Positions 53,221-64,000 of a stretch of 64,000 nt of DNA are shown piece after piece. Numbering within the stretch: position 1 is the first letter of the stretch; each line of letters begins with the position of its first letter. The position numbers and the translations under genes are program-made. Source of the stretch: Diplonema papillatum. Lineage: Eukaryota; Euglenozoa; Diplonemea; Diplonemida; Diplonemidae. The notes below the pieces were generated by a model. It was not told where the DNA came from. It ran no database searches and saw nothing but the letters and a program-made list of their open reading frames with translations. Location: positions 124,001 through 188,000 of the forward strand of contig JAPJBO010000092.1 in the NCBI GenBank assembly GCA_030068145.1. The letters are read 5' to 3'.

Positions 53221-56200
53221 CTAGATACGGCGCAGGTGCGCGTGCGCGTCCGGCTTTGCCAAGAACGGGTGCTTGAGGCAGTCGCTGGCGGTGGGGCGCT
53301 CGAGCACGTTCGGGGATTTGAGGCAGAAGAGCACGAATGACGCGAGCTTGCTGGCTTCTGGGGCCGGCAAGAACGCGCGGAGCTCGGCTTCAAGATCGCG
53401 CTTCGGAAACTGTTTCTGCACCTTCGAACGGAAGCGGAACCTGCCGTCGCGGTGGAAGTACTTCCTCTTGTGCTTGCCGTCCAAGTCGAACGCGAACTCG
53501 CCCAGCAGCTGCTGGTACATGCAGGCGTGGTCGATGTTGATTTCGTCCTCGGGTTTCGGTTGCGCTTTGTTGGCCGACTTCTTTGGGTCCATCAAGAAGT
53601 CGCCTGTGATCAGCTCGTGCGCGATGCACCCGACCGACCAAATGTCCGACGCCGCCGTGAACTGCGAGCCGAACAGAATTTCGGGCGCTCGGTACTCCCG
53701 TGTCTGCATGGTGACCCCAAGTGGATTTTGCGCCAAGCCCGGGTTGTTGACGACGACCTTCGAAGCATTCGCGCCGAGCTTGCGGTCCTCCGGCTCCAGG
53801 AGGAGGGACAGCCCGAAATCGGACACTTTCACGGGCGCCGCTCGCCCGCCGTGGCACCCGGCTTCTTCGCTGTACATTTCTGTGGTCGGGACGACGGTCG
53901 TCGAGTCGAACGCGGCGAGGCCTTTCGACATCAGCTCGTCTTGGTATGCACGCATTTCTTTCCTAATCTTCAGCGACACGCTTGCCAACAGAATGTTCTC
54001 CGGCTTCAGATCGGTATGGATCACGTTCACGTCGTCAAGCGCCGAGAGCCCTGCAAGGGTAACTTAGTAGTGGAAAGCTGCCTGGCTTTGGATTTCTCTT
54101 TGTTTTGGGTAATCTCCTACCCCGATGTGCAAAACCCCCGCTGGGAGGTGACATACTTAATAGTTTGCAGAGGCCATCTGAGCCTCGGCTGGGGGGAGAT
54201 GTCCTCAGCAGCCTTTCGAGGACACGACCGACCAGAGATCACCAAAGCCAACTTTTCCGCATTCGGAGCTTAAAATTGTATCAAGAGAGATCGCTTTCAG
54301 GTTGTTCACAGTGGATGTCAGTGTTTGGGATCCCAATTTCAGTGTCTTCAAATTTCGCAGACCAAGTTTTGTCTGCTCAAAAGTGTGGGGCCCGAAATTC
54401 AGTTCAAATATTGTACATGGTAGTGAAACGCGCGCGACGCTCTCGCTATTTATTTATTTTCGGGAGGTCTGCGGCGTGAGCGTGGGCGTGATTCACGCGC
54501 ACCAAAAAAAAGCCCGTTTTGGACGCGCGTGAATCACGCGCGTGACGCGCGTGGTACGCGCGTGAAGAGCGTGGGAAGAATTGCGTAGTTTTGTTTTATT
54601 CTTTTACTTCAGATGTAAATCCAAAGCCGCCCACGTCAAAGCATTGAGTTCTTTTGAGTACATGAACCACATAGCTTTTTTAGTCACGCGCGTCACGCGC
54701 GTATTTTGCGATGAGTGGGAGGGCGAGCGGGCGGAACGCGCGTTTCACTACCATGACCCAGATTTCGTCTGTACAGGAGCACTTGATTGTGTGTGGGGGT
54801 ACCATTTCCAGAGTATTTGTGTTTGGCTGCCTGCCTTTCTCAACGTCAATCTGAGATTTTCGGGTGTGCAAGCTGAGATTTTGGCTCGTCCGCACAAGCT
54901 GGGATCTGTCACACCCACAAAAGTCACCAACAATGCTCACCCAGAATTTCACTCCTCAGGTGCATGTAGTAAGTCTAATAAATTTTGGGCAGTGCATATC
55001 CAGACCCCGGTAGAAAGTCGGTAAGAAGTCGCCAAGAACCCGGCAGAAACCCGGCAGAACTCAGGGTGGGGTCCATTTTTTTATTTTTGCCCTTCCTGCA
55101 GGAACTCTCAGAACTTCTCCGGGTTTTGAGGGATGCACACAGGGGGCTTGTATCCTGCGCGCCCCTCTCCCCGGGCCCAAGGCAAAAAGGTGGGACTTCA
55201 GGACCTCCTCCTCACGCGGCCTCTCCGGAAGGGCGACGGGATTCCTTCACCGGTCAGCCTGGTCCTCGTCCCTGCCGCCGTAGGCCGTGCAACTGCCAAA
55301 AAAGAAAAGAGTCCGACGTGTCAAGACGGTTCCCCCTCGCCCGCGAGACGGGCTCGCCAGCCAGAACGGCCCCAGCTGTGTCAACGTCGGACGCTGTCAC
55401 CCTCGGTAACGGGGCCGCGGCTTGCGCACTTGCCGCCAGAGTCGGCTAACGTCGTGATGGGAAACTTCAGCTTCCGTTGAAAAAATGGGCACATCTTACG
55501 GGTACTCAGACACGGTATCGTTCTAACGGTCGCGGGCGCAGATCGTCTCCAATTTGCGCAGCATACACTCTGTCTTTCGACCAGCAGTGATGTATTTGGC
55601 GGGGGAAACCCCTTTCGAATGGGGGTGAGCAAAAGGGGGTACACGACTCCGTGGCTTGGGTACGCCCGGTGATGTGCGCATTTCGTTCTTCGTCTCGGGT
55701 TTCAATTCGTAAGCTCCCGGGGTGGTGGATGAAAACCGTCCGAGAAGGATCGGAAATGGGCTCAAATCATACCGGTCAAAATGCACCGCAGTGTCTCCTT
55801 GACGAACTCGATGTCTTGCGCGGTGCGGAGCCCCTTCGATGTCTTGTTCGCAACGGCAACCTTGTGTCTGTGGCCTTGCTCAACGAGGCAGAGGATGTTT
55901 TGTCCCAGGACAGGGAAGACCATCACGATATGCGAGCCGTACGGGCCTTGGTGCTCGAATGAGTCGAGAATGGTCGTCAGCGCTTCGGGTTCCGCATAGT
56001 CGGAAGCGACCCTCGTCCTCTTACTGCGCACGGCCTTATCGATGAACTTGAGAAGGCTGACTTCATCCTTGGTCGTTTTGAGAACGCCCGGCGAACACTT
56101 GGAGACCTTCAACGCCACAAACTGCTTGGTGCCCGTCCTGCTTCTGTTGCCGAGCGTCTCGGAATCCCAACACAGCCACACGGTGCTGAATTCACCCCAG

Positions 56201-58047
56201 CCGAGTTTCGTGATGACGTGGTAGCGGTCGTTCGGGCCAAGCTTCGTCCCCCGCTGCAACTTCAGGTAGCCGCCGACGCTGTAGTCGTTCTGGTTCTCGT
56301 TGCCTGAAGAAGACCACGTGCACACCAAGTTGCTGATGTGCGAGGGCACAGCGCCCGAGCTTCCTTCCGACGCCAAGCTGGCGTCCGACAGCTTCCTGCC
56401 AACCGACGACTTGTCGGCTTGCGACTCGCTTGCACTACTCTTCCACGACGGGACGCTAGCCATCGAGCAGCAAGCACCTCCTAGACTGCTGGTCGCTGTT
56501 GCTGTGGACGCGGCAGCGACGGGGACGCAGGCAGCTGTTGACTTTGCCGTCGCCCATTTTTCGTCGGCGGTGTCGTTCGACGCGAAACTGCTGACGTCAA
56601 GTGCGTCGGCGGCGCCGCTTGCTTTGAACACCCGCTTTCCGCTGCTCCCGAGCGGCGAGGCGACCAGCCCGGCAAAGCTCGCAAAGTGGGCGTCGTCGGC
56701 CGCCCGCCCTGCCCGTGAAGAAGCGGGCCTGTCGTGCGACCCAGTGTGTGCGTTGCGCTTCCCCGGCTTCGGGCTCGCCGACGCAGCCTGCACGTCGGAC
56801 GACTTCCCGGTGCCGGCAGGTTCCCGCTGCCGCAGGGTGCCGTATTTCTCGGCTTTCGCTGTCCAAGACAGAGCCCGCAGCAGCGTCGCCGTGTACGTCG
56901 CCGCGGCATCGGTCGCCTTGTGCGAGGGGGTCTGCTGCTGCTGGGGCTGGGGCTTCTTCGCAGAGTCGCGGACGCAGGCGTTGAGATTGGCGGGCGAAGC
57001 TCCGGCGGAGGGGGCGGCGAAGGCGGGCGACGCGAGGTCTTTCGGCGCATCTTGCTGCCGGGGGCGGCGGGCAACGGGGCCGGCCTGCAGCTTGCGGGGC
57101 CCGGCGGGGCCCGGCGCGTCGGCCAGCTGCGGCGACGAGCTACGGTGCGTCGCCTTCCCAGGCGCCTGCCCATGCTGCTGCTGCTGCTGCTGCGGGGTGT
57201 GCGGGACACCGGCGGTTGTTTGCAGCGGGGCGGAAGCCTTCTTACCGGGGGCGGTGGCTGCGCGCTTGCCAGCCGCGTTCTTCGAAGCGGGGCGCGGGGT
57301 CCTGAACTCGGTGATGATGTTGTCGAAGGCGTACCTCTTGTGCGCCTGAGGGGTCAGAGACGGCCCTGTCTGCTGCCCGTGGGACAAGCGAGGCGTGTGC
57401 TCCGACGACTTCTGGTCGACAGGCGTGCACACGTTCGGGAAGGCTGCTGGGGTGCTTGGCGTCGAAGGGAGCTGGTTCATCTTGCGCCGGGCGCAGGCCG
57501 AAGGGCTTGGAGATACGCACACATTGTGCGCCCTCGACCCAAAGCCGAAGGTTGGCGTGTGCGGTGCGTACGTCGGCGTTGCGGCCCCGACGACGGTGGT
57601 GCAACACTTGTGCTTGCCCGGCGACGTGAACCGCTTGGACAGCCACTCGGCGCCACTGCCAGCGGCCTTGCCAGAGTCTTTTCCACTGCTGCTAAGAGGC
57701 GTGCTTCCTGTCGCGGGGCTGCGGGGCTCTCGCAACTTCGCAGGTGTGCCCATCCCTGGAGAGGCCACAGCGCGACTGCCGACTTGAGATGAACGTGCTC
57801 TGCGAGCACCGGGACTGATAGCTCGCCTGGCTGGGTTGGCAATCGGGAACTTTCCCACGATCGGATTCACTGACCAACCAGGCTCCACCGCCGACGGTTG
57901 AGCCGGGGTTCTTTGCGTCGAAGCAAAGTATCCCGATGTCCCGTCGCCACGGGTCGCATGCTTGCTTCCTGCGCCGGCGCTGTGGTGAGGCCGCTCTGCG
58001 TCCGAAAACCAGCTAAGGGGGCCGATGTCTAGCTGCGGGATCTTCAT
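53221..58047 (-). CDS. SRPK-family serine/arginine-protein kinase, two exons
   Basis: Exon 1 is 58047-55773 (ATG at MKIPQLDIGPLSWF) and exon 2 is 54050-53221. The intron of 1,722 bp has donor ACCG/GTATGA and acceptor TTGCAG/GG, phase 1 on both sides, and restores the kinase sequence CILTG-LSALDDVNVIHTDLK. The product is about 1,034 residues. The first 600 are low-complexity (Ala, Ser, Pro, Gln). The N-lobe has LGWGEFSTVWLCWD and the lysine in VALKVSK. Exon 2 has HTDLKPENIL with His-Thr-Asp for His-Arg-Asp as in SRPKs, a short spacer of about 45 residues where animal SRPKs have a long one, then VSDFGLSL, QTREYRAPEILFG, DIWSVGCIAHELITGDFL, LLGEFAF and the end LKHPFL. SRPKs phosphorylate SR splicing factors. 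DFG-LS is unlike the usual SRPK DLGNA. No upstream ATG is found before the in-frame stop near 58265. Confidence 0.88.
54051..55772 (-). other. Kinase intron containing repeats
   Basis: The intron holds the CG-rich palindromic repeat (54475-54700, GCGTGGTACGCGCGTGAAG) and the TTTTGAGTACATGAACCACA unit also present at 1-90. Frames inside it are not coding. Confidence 0.75.
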
Positions 58048-58269
58048 CTTCGCTCCGGCGACAAGAAAAGCGAGCGACGGCGGTTCTGCTTCTCCTTCTT
58101 TTTGGCGTTGCTGCGCTGCCTGCCGGCTTGCTTTCTTCTTCACGCTTTGCCGTGCGCTGCTTTGGTCGGTCCCTCGCCCTGCTCCTCTTCCCCCCTCTTC
58201 GAAAATCCTGCGGTGGGTGCAATTGGTAGGTTCCTCCTTGCATTCGAGAATCGGTCAGAATGTGCGGGC

Positions 58270-60915
58270 GTAGTCTGGCCCCATTCGCGTGTGGAAGATG
58301 CTAAAAGGCTGGCTAGGAAGGCCGTGACCCAATTCACCCCGGAGTTGTCGACGTTGTCGAACGCTATCTTTTGGAATATAATGCAGACAATCTGTGGCGA
58401 TAATCTGCATCGCTGGCGTCTAGCAGTGAGCGGACGCTCTCTGCTCCGTCGCAGGACTAGGCGGCGCCGTAGGGGTCGACGTCGCACTCGTTTTGGAGCA
58501 CAGAGCGGCCCGTTCGTTGGTGCGATCGAGCTGTTGGGCAGGGAGTTCGGAGCCGGCTTCGGGTCCCGGCGCCACACGGAAGCGAACTGCACCCGGGGCA
58601 AGTTGGTGGCGGGGCCCATCACAGGGAAGACGGCACAGTCAGCAGGCCGAGAAGGCGGAGAAAATGGGCAGCACTGCGCCGGAGCACCTGGGGGAATCAC
58701 AAGCCTGAACAGGGAGGGAGCCACTCAGGTGAGCAACTCGTGCCAGTCGCGTCTGGGCAGGGGCTGGTGGTGCTGGCGGAGCGGCGCAGCGGTGCAAGAG
58801 GCACCGGCCGCAGGGGCCTGGTCACGTAGGCGAAGAAAAGGAGAATCACCAAGCGCGCGCCAGAACGCGTGACAACATCAACGCGTGCGAAGAAATGACC
58901 GTGAAGCCGGCGATGCAGAGTATCGCCGCAAATTTGCTTTCCAATCCAAATTGCTAAACTCGATCACGTTCTACGAGTATGGCACACCAGGTAACCGCGA
59001 ACTACACCGGCGCTGGCACGCGTTGCACTTCACTTTCTGGTGCTGGTGGACCCCACTTTTCGTGGCTGGGGACTCCTGAGCACCAGGCGTGCGCCAGAGC
59101 ACGACGATCAAGACGAGATGAAGAGGCGAACACACGATATTTCACGTGCGAAGAGGTGACCGCGACGCCGGCCATGCAGATTATCGCCAGATGCTTTGCT
59201 TAACATAAACTACTCCAAACAATTACGCTCGATTACAATGGAGGGAGTTGGATTTTCCGGCAGTGTGGTCGTAAATAGGGGGGTACAGAGACGATGCTCG
59301 TGCTCGAGTCGCAGCTGGGACGAACAGGCACTGGGGGATGGACGTATTTTCCACGTATGGGGATCGGGTTTGCGGGGAGGAAAGGAGTGGACGTGCTGGT
59401 GGGACGCCTTCGAAGACGACACCTCTGGCAAGAAGGGCAGAAGAGGGTAAATTTCGCCGGCGGCGGAGACCAGCGCATGCGTCCAGGCCACCACCAACGA
59501 CGAGAGAGTGCACGAGACATCACAAAGTGAAATGCAAAGAGTGCAATCGTAGGCAAGCGTCGGTAGCGCGCTGCTGCCGAGGCACACCACGCGGCAAGGG
59601 ACGGTTTCGCCGTGAAGTATTGCGAGAAGCACAGGATGACGCAGTGCGGGACGTGCACGACGATCGCGGAATGCTGTTTGCCGCTGCCACCGTGCTCATG
59701 AGAAACACAAGTGCAGGAGAAGGGGTAGGGGTGAGAAAATCTTGATGTTTTGGCAGAATACTGCCCAGTGTGCTGAAGGTCTCATGCCCTCAAACAATGC
59801 TCGTGTCGGGAGCTTCCACTGCAGGAACTCACACCGCGGATGCCTGCAGCACGATATGCCGATGTGCGGAGTCGGCGGCGAAGAGACGGAAGCGCGGGCC
59901 TTCGCCCCCGGGGACGCCCGAAGCGACGCCGAAGTCGAGACGCAACCTGCGACCATCGGCCCAAAGCGGAAGCGGCGGATGCCGGCGCCAACACCGCCAT
60001 CGAGAACGCCGCAGAAGGCGACCCGCTGGCAACGAAGCGGCGTCGTAAGGACTCGCCATCAGAGACGTGCACTCCGCGGCGGGCAGAGGTGCAAGATGAA
60101 GTGCCAGTGACGAAGAGAGGTGGCACGAAGAGATAGTCACGAAAGAGAGCAGATGCAGAGTATCGCCACAGGCTCTTTGCATGCTAACCCTAACCACCAG
60201 GACCAGGGGCAGTTACGGTCGAAGACGGCAATTCGAGCGAGGAGTAAGGTTGATAACCAAAATGTGAGGCACGATGGCCATCCTGAAAGCAGGGTTGCAG
60301 GATGATGCTTGGCCGAGGATAAGGTTGCACTCGGACAGAGAGATGACGCAAGATAGAGAGTCCTCCTTATGGGCACGCCTTCGCAGTCCCAGGGCCTCCA
60401 CCCACCTGCATGCAGCCCCACTTTTTCCCACAAAATCGGGCTGGGTATCTTCGGGGAGTTTCGGGGAATTTCGGGGAAGTGTCGGGGAACTTACCAGGAG
60501 CCCGGACCAGGTGGAGGCGGACCATAAAAAGGACTCAAAAAAAACCCCCCCTGAAAGAGCTCTGAAAGAGCCCCTACCTACCGAAAAGGACGCGCAGCCG
60601 GAATCTCCTGCCCGAGCTGACACGGCCTCGTATTTGCGGAACCACAATTTTGAGAGAGAGAGCGAGTGAGAACGAGGCGCGAACACGTGCATTTCTGTTA
60701 CCGATCGCCGGGCGTTTTCAAGTAGTATGTGTCGTTCTGGTCCGGGAACAAGTCTGGGAGAAGAACGGAGCACTCTTTACAAACAAACGAGTGACTTAAG
60801 GTGGCCGCTTGAGCGGCGCCAATCCGAGCGCACACAGCGCCAGTGACGCATCGCCAGTATTTGCACTTCAGGGTGGGCTGCCGTCATGAACTGCGGCGCT
60901 GCCCGACTGTTCGTG
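58270..60915. other. Intergenic with dispersed GATTATCGCC-type termini
   Basis: ATGCAGATTATCGCC-like motifs occur at 58391 (inverted), 58912, 59173 and 60152. Each is linked to a GTGCGAAGAxxTGACCG-type flank, also seen at 36310. The GC-rich stretch 58400-58870 is open in several frames without a domain. No gene is supported. Confidence 0.4.
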
Positions 60916-60919
60916 CACA

Positions 60920-61061
60920 GGAATAGTTGGGTCGCAACTCTTGACGGAACCGATGAAAAAAGGAGGGCGATTTCAGCTCACGAAAGGGGGGAGGGAGTGT
61001 CTTCCGACACCGCAATAGTGAGCAGGACTAACTCTGGCGACGAGGTCTGGCCAACTACTCC
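60920..61061. mobile_element. MITE, GGGAATAGTTGA family, copy 2
   Basis: The ends GGAATAGTTGG and CCAACTACTCC and the interior blocks match 34950-35121. Confidence 0.6.
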
Positions 61062-62063
61062 TTGAAACAGACTCGGAGGTGGCTGGTGCTTGGTGCCGGA
61101 GGCTAGAGGGGGAGAACACAACAACTACAAGTTCGTCATTCTTTTGAACGATTGGCGCTGACCCCGTGTGGGCTACTGCATATTTCCTGACTCTTCGATA
61201 GTATCGTCCTTTGGGTTGTATTGACAAGGGGTTTTCATCGGACGGATGAGCTTCGTCACTTCACCGCTGTATGTTCCCCTCTGCCTGCTCTGGGAGGTCT
61301 GCGATAGTGAGGAGTCATCGGCATGCTGATGAGTACCACAGTTTCTCGTCAGTTGGGAGTATTGTGAGGACTCTTACCTAGCAGGTGCTTATTCAAATAG
61401 AAATGCGTAGGTCTGTTTTGTTCTTTGAAAACAGCACGCTGCCAGTTTGCTTACCGGATGTGTTTCACGAGTGAGTTGTCATGGCATGAGCGCGCCGGAA
61501 AGTGCGCTTCTCTTTATTTTCGCGGAGTAAGCGGATGTGCCGCATTTCCATCGTGGCATAGCAAACAAACCCGGTGGCTCGCCTACATGTTCTGGTTCGA
61601 GTTGCATATGCCGCCGGAGCTGCGTGGGAGGTCCGTCACCATTCATCGGATGCCCCTCTGGTATCTCACGAAGTCAAAATACATCTATCCGTTTGAAATT
61701 CTTCGCATCACGGCCGGTCTGGTAACATTATGTCGTAGCTTGCGCTTAACTGGCACAAGGACTGAAGACAGGAAGGATGACTCTCCCGTCCTCTGCGGGG
61801 TCCTTGAAGCCACGACTGCGATTCGCTTACGTATTGACACCATTTTGTTCTGTGCAGCGCAGCACGGTGCAACCCTGATGACAAAGTCTGGTTGCCTGCG
61901 AAGTCTACGGTCATCGACTGAGACAGTACCCGATGAGTTTGAGAATGGGTACGGTCACGAAGATCACGGGTATGGCGCGCTGTATGTTGTGTAAGCGATG
62001 TGAGTCTGGTTCATGAGGGGGAGTGTGCCCAACTCTGTCTTCCTGGCACCATGTTTCGGTCCT
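61062..62063. other. Intergenic, 3' of the proline-rich gene
   Basis: GGAGGCTAGAGGGGGAGA with ACAACTACAA at 61100 matches 31651. GAGGAGTCATCGGCATGCTGATGAGTACCAC-like sequence at 61308-61345 is a diverged LINE-1w tail palindrome. A plus frame of 189 codons (61425-61994) has no domain and lies antisense to the probable 3' UTR; I do not call it a gene. Confidence 0.4.
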
Positions 62064-64000
62064 TCAAGCTACGGACGAACAGTCCTCCGTGCGGAACCAG
62101 AGTATCTGAGACGGAACGGTAATGTGTGCCGGTTTGAGATGTGGCTTTCCGTTGCTTGCCATCCGGATCCGTCTCAAGGAGAAAGCCCCAAACTGTGTCC
62201 AGCAATGTGAGCCGGATCCGTGAGGGGTGGTGGGGAATCCTATTTCAATGGTGGACAGAATCCTCACATCATGTCTCCCACGAGGAGTTGGGAAGTATAC
62301 CTGCGTGATGTCGTTAGCAGCCGTCGGTGCCTGCTGTGGGTTTGCCTTCGTGGGAGTCGCTGTACCAGTAGCCGTCGTGGCGGCTGCTGGCATCGCGGGC
62401 GCTTCCTGGGAGCTATTTGGCCGCGGTGCCGGCCCTAAATCCGCCGGAATCACGGGACCCTTGGGCCTGGTCGGACCGCCGAAGAACTGTGTGAAGGGAT
62501 AAGTAATGAGGATGAGGAGAGGGCAGAACGCCACCTCGGTTCGGCGCTTGTTTCAAGGGGCGGGCATGGTACGGGTGATTGAGCCGTGGCCAGTTCCCAC
62601 GGTTCTCCGAACCGTTTTACTCGTGAATTAATTAAGCGACAGTGTATGATAACTTCACCGGTTCTTCCAAAAATTATGCTAACATGCACTTCTTGTGTTT
62701 GCTGAATACGCAAGAATAAACGGTGGCAGCCACACATACTTGTTGAAGCAACAAGCAGAGAACGAGGAAACTGGCAACGAACGTGCCCATCTTGTTCAAA
62801 GTGCGCAATTCTTGCATTTCCTTCTGCAGTCGAGCCAACTCGTCAGCTTCCTCTGGCGATGGCTCTTCGGGAGCGGGAGGTGCAACGGGATGTTGCGGCC
62901 GGCTTGCAGCCGGCTGCCGCAGTGGAGGTCTCGTCGTGGGTCGCGCTGTAATCGGTATGTCGGGTGCCGTCTGTTGCGCACCTTTCTTCCCGTCTGACGC
63001 AGATTCTGATTCTTCTACTCCGAGAGCTTGTCCAGCACTCGACGTGGGCGTGGGGAGTGTCTTCAAGTACGAGGGAAGCTTCCCCCCGTCTCCCGCAGGC
63101 TGCGTTGCCGGTGGTGCGGCTGGTTGAGGGGGTGCAACGGGCGGCAGGTGTTCATTTGTCGGAATGCTGCTGGCGGGCGGCGGTGGCGGCTGGGTGGGTG
63201 CTGCGCTTGTCTCAATCGCTACGTCGACGCCGAGAGACGTGCGTGTTGCAGCAGCAGTATCCGAAGCTGGCTGTTTAAGCGGTGGCGGCGGTGGTGGCGG
63301 CGGCGGTGCTGGAGGCACACACCCGGCGGAAGTCGGCGTAGAGCTCGGCTCAACATGTACGCCTGGAGGAGGTGGAGGCGTGGGTGTTCCCATGCCTGGA
63401 GGATGTGGAGGCGTGGGTGTTCCCATGCCTGGAGGATGTGGAGGCGTGGGTGTTCCCATGCCTGGAGGATGTGGAGGCGTGGGTGTTCCCATGCCTAGAG
63501 GATGTGGAGGCGTGGGTATTCCCACGCCTGGAGGATGTGGAGGCGTGGGTGTCCCCACGCATGGAGGAAGTGGAGGCGTGGGTGTTCCCACGCCTGGAGG
63601 AGGTGGAGGCGTGGGTGCCAGTTCAGCAACTGCTGCAGACGGTGGTGGCGGCGGTGCTGAAGCGGGCGGTGCCGGTGCAGCAGGAGGCCGAGGTGGGAGA
63701 GGCGCCGCTTCAGGCTCTGGCGAAGTAGTGGGGGCGGCCTCAGTTCGTGCGATGGGCGGCGGCAGCGGCGCTGCAGCAGCAGTGGGTGGGACAGCAGGGG
63801 CACCTGCAGCAGGCGGAAGCGGAGGAGAGGGCGCTGCAGCGTTTCCGCCAGCAGCCCCCGCGGCAGTCGTTACGGGCGGGGGCGGCGGCGGCGTTACAGC
63901 TGATGCAGTTGCAGGAGCAGCAGTTTCCCGCATCTGAGAGCTCTGCAACGGCGGTGGGGGAGGAGGGGGAGGCGCACGCACGTCTGCCAGCGACACTGCA
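62064..64000 (-). CDS. Proline-rich protein with C-terminal hydrophobic segment, 5' part missing
   Basis: The gene enters from the right edge (no ATG before the edge). Exon 1 ends at 62740 with donor CAA/GTATGT, exon 2 is 62486-62301 (acceptor CACAG/TT, donor CAG/GTATAC) and a probable exon 3 is 62193-62064 with a stop. All junctions are phase 0. The visible part has about 300 residues of polyproline and PPHPPGMGTPT repeats, then a Pro-rich linker, a short charged helix (ELARLQKEMQELRTLNK) and a hydrophobic run MGTFVASFLVLCLLLQQ. Exon 2 adds FFGGPTRP and an Ala/Thr/Pro-rich tail. If the first intron is kept, the frame instead reads VCVAATVYSCVF and stops, giving a longer membrane segment. A membrane-anchored polyproline protein that binds SH3, WW or profilin-like partners is possible, but this is inference. 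Exon 3 is less certain. Confidence 0.65.
63363..63612 (-). repeat. 33-bp coding minisatellite
   Basis: GGCGTGGGTGTTCCCATGCC plus TGGAGGATGTGGA repeats about seven times. On the minus strand it codes PPHPPGMGTPT; copy number is likely to vary between strains. Confidence 0.92.

Noticed and set aside
56300-57792. Plus-strand frames of about 350 codons
   Set aside because: They are antisense shadows of the kinase N-terminal low-complexity exon.
58102-58872. Plus-strand frame of 256 codons
   Set aside because: It is Arg-rich with no domain, in a GC-rich stretch upstream of the kinase that also carries a dispersed repeat terminus.
60175-60200. Telomere-like CTAACCCTAACC
   Set aside because: Fewer than two units, inside the contig, with no array.
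61425-61994. Plus-strand frame of 189 codons
   Set aside because: No domain or homologue is recognised, and it lies opposite the probable 3' end of the proline-rich gene.

Overview
The window is nuclear DNA of a unicellular eukaryote. It has spliced genes with GT-AG introns (exon phases agree across the junctions), a fossil piece of nuclear 18S rRNA, an SR-protein-kinase-like gene, long non-LTR retrotransposons and very many short foldback or inverted-repeat elements. The rRNA piece and the long single-residue runs in the kinase and the proline-rich protein would fit an alveolate (chromerid- or coccidian-like), but that placement is an inference. Protein genes are few and all lie on the minus strand. 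Most of the 64 kb is accessory DNA.

Layout. 0.3-2.0 kb: two exons of a secreted glycine-rich protein that probably continues off the left edge. 2.7-9.8 kb: a nearly full-length APE-type LINE on the minus strand, with 11-bp target duplications, an ORF1 with a huge glutamine tract, two tandem 2A-like motifs, an endonuclease, a reverse transcriptase and a cysteine/RGG tail. 9.8-11.4 kb: an inverted-repeat element with arms of about 110 bp. 11.4-15.4 kb: two further 5'-truncated copies of the same LINE lying head to tail, the second split by a 1.05-kb insertion. 15.5-31.4 kb: tandem arrays, palindromes, microsatellites, small LINE fragments and zinc-finger reading-frame fragments, with no convincing host gene. 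31.5-34.1 kb: a terminal-inverted-repeat element carrying a fragment that looks like a D5-type (SF3) helicase; it is treated as a fossil. 35-45 kb: nested inverted-repeat elements, including two (42.4-43.4 and 44.1-45.0 kb) that share the terminus CAGTGTGG but carry different GC-rich subterminal repeat arrays, set in a field of diverged repeats of about 200 bp. 45.3-46.1 kb: first exon of a tandem CCCH zinc-finger protein. 49.3-51.1 kb: a 5'-truncated second LINE family (end of RT plus RNase H). 52.4-52.7 kb: a degenerate 18S rRNA segment. 53.2-58.0 kb: a two-exon SRPK-family kinase. 62.1 kb to the right edge: three exons of a proline-rich, probably membrane-anchored protein.

How the parts relate. 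The host genes (kinase, CCCH RNA-binding protein, two secretory or membrane proteins) show no operon-like link. Transposition explains most of the rest: LINE-1 tails recur in at least five places, MITE pairs recur tens of kb apart, and several elements sit inside others. The most unusual pieces are the tandem 2A-like unit of the LINE, the helicase-bearing inverted-repeat element, and the pair of elements with matching ends and unlike subterminal arrays.
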